In this document: in pieces, positions 61,942 to 64,000 of the stretch | Position numbering within the stretch: the stretch's first letter is position 1 | How the letters are laid out: every line of letters begins with the position of its first letter | From: Spirosoma fluviale | Lineage (GTDB): Bacteria; Bacteroidota; Bacteroidia; Cytophagales; Spirosomataceae | Direction: 5' to 3' | DNA: 64,000 nt | Assembly: GCF_900230225.1 (NCBI RefSeq) | Contig: NZ_OCNH01000001.1 | Span: 1,116,001-1,180,000, forward strand | The notes under the pieces: generated by a model | Told to the model about the DNA's origin: nothing | What the model saw: only the letters and a program-made list of their open reading frames with translations | The model's database searches: none | Made by a program: the position numbers and the translations under genes

Positions 61942-61988
61942 ACCACCCCCAACCCCCTCTTTTTTTCAAGGAGGGGGTTGGGGGTGGT
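61942..61988 (+). terminator. Perfect 18-bp GC-rich hairpin after fucP
   Basis: ACCACCCCCAACCCCCTC (61942-61959) pairs perfectly with 61971-61988 across an 11-nt loop with a T run. It starts 11 nt after the fucP stop and is a strong terminator or attenuator before the dehydrogenase gene. Confidence 0.7.
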
Positions 61989-62017
61989 GGTCAGTTTATA
62001 TAAATACTAAACTTGTT

Positions 62018-63037
62018 ATGATGGATTCTGTAGTGTGTGTAACGCCCCGACAACTGGCGTATCAGCAAGTGCAAAAGCCGGATCTTACGCCGGGACATGC
62101 CCTAATTAAAATCCGGCGGATTGGCATTTGCGGCACCGATTTACACGCGTTTGAGGGCACACAGCCCTATTTTACATACCCCCGCATTCTGGGCCACGAA
62201 CTGGCGGCCGATCTGGTCGATGCCGACGATGCGCCCGGCTTTTCGATAGGGGAGGCCGTTACCTTTCTGCCTTATTTCAACTGCGGGTATTGCATTGCCT
62301 GCCGAACCGGCAAGCCAAACTGCTGCGTTCGGCTGAAGACGGTTGGCGTGCATATCGACGGCGGCATGGTCGAGTATTATTCCGTTCCGGTGCAGACGCT
62401 GGTGCATGGACAGGGGCTATCGCATGACGAACTGGCGCTGGTAGAACCCCTGGCCATCGGGGCGCACGGCGTTCGTCGGGCCGATGTTCAGCCGGGCGAA
62501 AACGTGCTCGTCGTTGGTGCAGGACCCATCGGGTTAGGCACGATGGAGTTCGCCCGGATTGCCGGTGGAACGGTCATCGCGCTGGACATCAACGCCAATC
62601 GGCTGGACTTCTGCCGAACGCAACTGGGCGTTCATCATACTATCAATGCCCAGTCGCCGGATGTTATGGAGCAGCTGGCGGCTATCACCAATGGCGATAT
62701 GCCTACGGTGGTCATCGACGCTACCGGCAGTTTACGCGCCATTAACACCGCTTTTTCGTACCTGGCGCATACGGGACGCTACGTGCTGGTAGGCTTGCAG
62801 AAAGGCGACATCAGCGTGAGCCACCCGGAACTGCACAAACGGGAGGCTACCCTGATGAGCAGCCGCAACGCCACCCGCGCCGACTTCGATCATGTCATTA
62901 CCTCCATGAAAGCAGGACTGGTTAAACCAACCACCTACATCACCCACCGCGTTGGTTTCGATAAGATCGTGCAAGAGTTCGATAGCTGGCTCGACCCTGC
63001 CAATGGTGTCATTAAAGCCATGGTGTCGCTTGGCTAA
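62018..63037 (+). CDS. Zinc-type dehydrogenase, L-galactonate 5-dehydrogenase-like
   Basis: A 339-residue medium-chain dehydrogenase. Catalytic zinc ligands Cys38 (GICGTD), His60-Glu61 (LGHEL) and Glu143 (VEPLAIGAH); structural zinc cysteines at 89, 92, 95 and 103 (CGYCIACRTGKPNCC); NAD site GAGPIG at 167-172. The overall pattern, with GVHIDGGMVEYYSVPV and SSRNATRADF, is much closer to E. coli YjjN/LgoD, which oxidises L-galactonate to D-tagaturonate, than to threonine or sorbitol dehydrogenases. Tagaturonate would enter the UxaB step encoded at 36636. A role with fucose-derived acids is an alternative. The first of two adjacent ATGs is taken as start. Confidence 0.78.
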   Translation: MMDSVVCVTPRQLAYQQVQKPDLTPGHALIKIRRIGICGTDLHAFEGTQPYFTYPRILGHELAADLVDADDAPGFSIGEAVTFLPYFNCGYCIACRTGKPNCCVRLKTVGVHIDGGMVEYYSVPVQTLVHGQGLSHDELALVEPLAIGAHGVRRADVQPGENVLVVGAGPIGLGTMEFARIAGGTVIALDINANRLDFCRTQLGVHHTINAQSPDVMEQLAAITNGDMPTVVIDATGSLRAINTAFSYLAHTGRYVLVGLQKGDISVSHPELHKREATLMSSRNATRADFDHVITSMKAGLVKPTTYITHRVGFDKIVQEFDSWLDPANGVIKAMVSLG

Positions 63038-63120
63038 GATTGCCCACTAACAGGTAAGTAAATTTTGCGCTGAACATCCTTAGAAGAGAAGCCTGACCCG
63101 CTACAACCCAACAGCCCCGC

Positions 63121-64000
63121 ATGAAAAACAACCGCCGAGATTTTCTTCAACACGCTGCCAGCCTGCTGGCACTTGGCACCCTGAGTATAGGCGAAGTCCT
63201 CGCCAGTCGTTCGGAATTGACCGGTAAAAAGGCGGATAAACCATACGTGGTATTCGTCACCGGCGACCATGAGTACAGTGGTGAACTTACCCTCCCGTAC
63301 ATCGCCGAGGAACTGGAAAAAAACTACGGTATGCGGACGAAAGTCCTGAAAGCCTATCCCGACTACAACGCGGAAAAGGACATTCCCGGTCTGGAGGTGC
63401 TGAAAGAAGCCGATCTGGCCGTTTTCTTTCTGCGCTGGCGGCTGTTGCCTAAGGAGCAACTCCAGTATATCGACGATTACCTGAAGTCGGGGAAACCGGT
63501 TATGGGCTTCCGAACTACGACCCACGCCTTCAACTACCCCGACGGTGACGACCGCAAACGCTGGAATGCGTTCGGTGAGTTTGCGTTTGGAGCTCCTCCG
63601 GGCTGGGGTGGTAAAGCCCAGCATACGCACTACGGGCACAAAAGCACGACCGATGTGACCATTATTCCCGAAGCGGCCAAAAATCCGATTCTAACGGGTG
63701 TATCTCCCTCGTTTCATGCGGCTTCCTGGCTGTACCGCGTCTTACCCGATTATCCGGCGAAAGGAGCGGTGCCCCTGCTGATGGGGAAATCGGTCAACCC
63801 CGATAAAGCCGCTATCGACAACCCCGTTGCCTGGACCTGGAAAAATCAGTGGGGCGGCAAAGCCTTCATGACGACCCTGGGTCATCCCGAAGATTTTCAG
63901 GTGGAGTCGTTTCAGCGCCTGGTCATCAACGCCATTCATTGGGAGCTTGGCAAGCCAATTCCCAAACGGTGGAAAGGTAAATTAGCGATCGACGTTCCTT
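63121..64000 (+). CDS. ThuA-domain protein with Tat signal (3' end missing)
   Basis: The frame starts with ATG at 63121 and is open to the last base of the window, giving at least 293 residues. The N-terminus (MKNNRRDFLQHAAS) is a twin-arginine signal followed by a hydrophobic stretch. The body is a ThuA/trehalose-utilisation-like flavodoxin fold: PYVVFVTGDHEYS, a DLAVFFLRWRLLP strand, SGKPVMGFRTTTHAF and LGHPEDFQ. Members often occur in sugar-degradation loci and as parts of larger membrane-associated proteins; a precise reaction is unknown. The C-terminus and any further domain lie beyond the window. It follows the dehydrogenase by 83 bp. Confidence 0.8.
   Translation, partial: MKNNRRDFLQHAASLLALGTLSIGEVLASRSELTGKKADKPYVVFVTGDHEYSGELTLPYIAEELEKNYGMRTKVLKAYPDYNAEKDIPGLEVLKEADLAVFFLRWRLLPKEQLQYIDDYLKSGKPVMGFRTTTHAFNYPDGDDRKRWNAFGEFAFGAPPGWGGKAQHTHYGHKSTTDVTIIPEAAKNPILTGVSPSFHAASWLYRVLPDYPAKGAVPLLMGKSVNPDKAAIDNPVAWTWKNQWGGKAFMTTLGHPEDFQVESFQRLVINAIHWELGKPIPKRWKGKLAIDVP

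Noticed and set aside
63034..63639. A 201-codon minus-strand frame at the right end.
   Set aside because: It is antisense to the ThuA-like gene, which starts at 63121 with a Tat signal and runs off the window.
1..64000. tRNA or rRNA genes and a replication origin.
   Set aside because: I saw no tRNA-like cloverleaf with a conserved T-loop, no rRNA segments and no DnaA-box cluster in the gaps.

Overview
The window looks like a chromosomal segment of a Bacteroidota bacterium of the order Cytophagales, most likely Spirosoma or a close relative. This is inferred from gene content (a TonB-dependent receptor paired with a DUF4249 lipoprotein, a Nudix-type arabinose regulator, LacI/uronate genes of Bacteroidota type), weak or absent Shine-Dalgarno sequences, TAnnTTTG-like -7 boxes and a moderate GC content. 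No rRNA, tRNA, insertion sequence, phage gene or CRISPR array was seen. About 43 genes are supported, two of them cut by the window ends.

Layout. 1-6.0 kb: the end of an unknown gene, an SGNH hydrolase, and a two-gene unit made of a cytoplasmic double protease (trypsin-like plus subtilisin-like in one chain) followed by a divergent M19-type metallopeptidase. 6.3-16.1 kb: a GH106 rhamnosidase, then an outer-membrane unit (small exported protein, TonB-dependent receptor, DUF4249 lipoprotein, macroglobulin-like/TonB-plug-like protein). 16.5-18.3 kb: a single-domain response regulator and a histidine kinase, convergent. 18.4-21.9 kb: a rhamnogalacturonan-acetylesterase-like protein, an overlapping RidA/D-threonine-aldolase-family pair and a methyltransferase. 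22.0-30.1 kb: the arabinose cluster araB-araA-GH51-araD-galM with its Nudix regulator. 30.3-33.2 kb: two esterases and fructose-1,6-bisphosphatase. 33.3-39.5 kb: the galacturonate cluster (exuT, eda, kdgK, uxaB) with a divergent LacI regulator. 39.5-47.2 kb: GH78 rhamnosidase, two sulfatases and an amidohydrolase in one run. 47.6-64 kb, all on the plus strand: a cell-wall amidase, four CE1-type esterases, a large GH106, a GH3, a FucP-like permease, an L-galactonate-dehydrogenase-like enzyme and a ThuA-like protein.

How it works together. Most of the window reads as a plant cell-wall (pectin, especially rhamnogalacturonan) utilisation region. Rhamnosidases (GH78, two GH106), acetyl and feruloyl-type esterases, sulfatases, GH51 and GH3 strip side chains outside the cytoplasm. 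ExuT and FucP-like carriers import monosaccharides. AraBAD sends arabinose into the pentose phosphate pathway; UxaB, KdgK and Eda turn tagaturonate-derived acid into pyruvate and glyceraldehyde 3-phosphate; Fbp supports gluconeogenesis on these substrates. Uronate isomerase (uxaC), altronate dehydratase (uxaA), rhamnose catabolic genes and a classical SusC/SusD pair are not in the window.

Two things stand out. First, the double protease plus M19 unit is unrelated to sugar use and has no export signals, so it is the best candidate for a poorly described system. Second, the intergenic spaces carry at least sixteen hairpins, most of them long inverted repeats with arms of up to 47 nt. They lie at nearly every junction of the arabinose operon, some are nested and two share a conserved end sequence; this goes beyond ordinary terminators.
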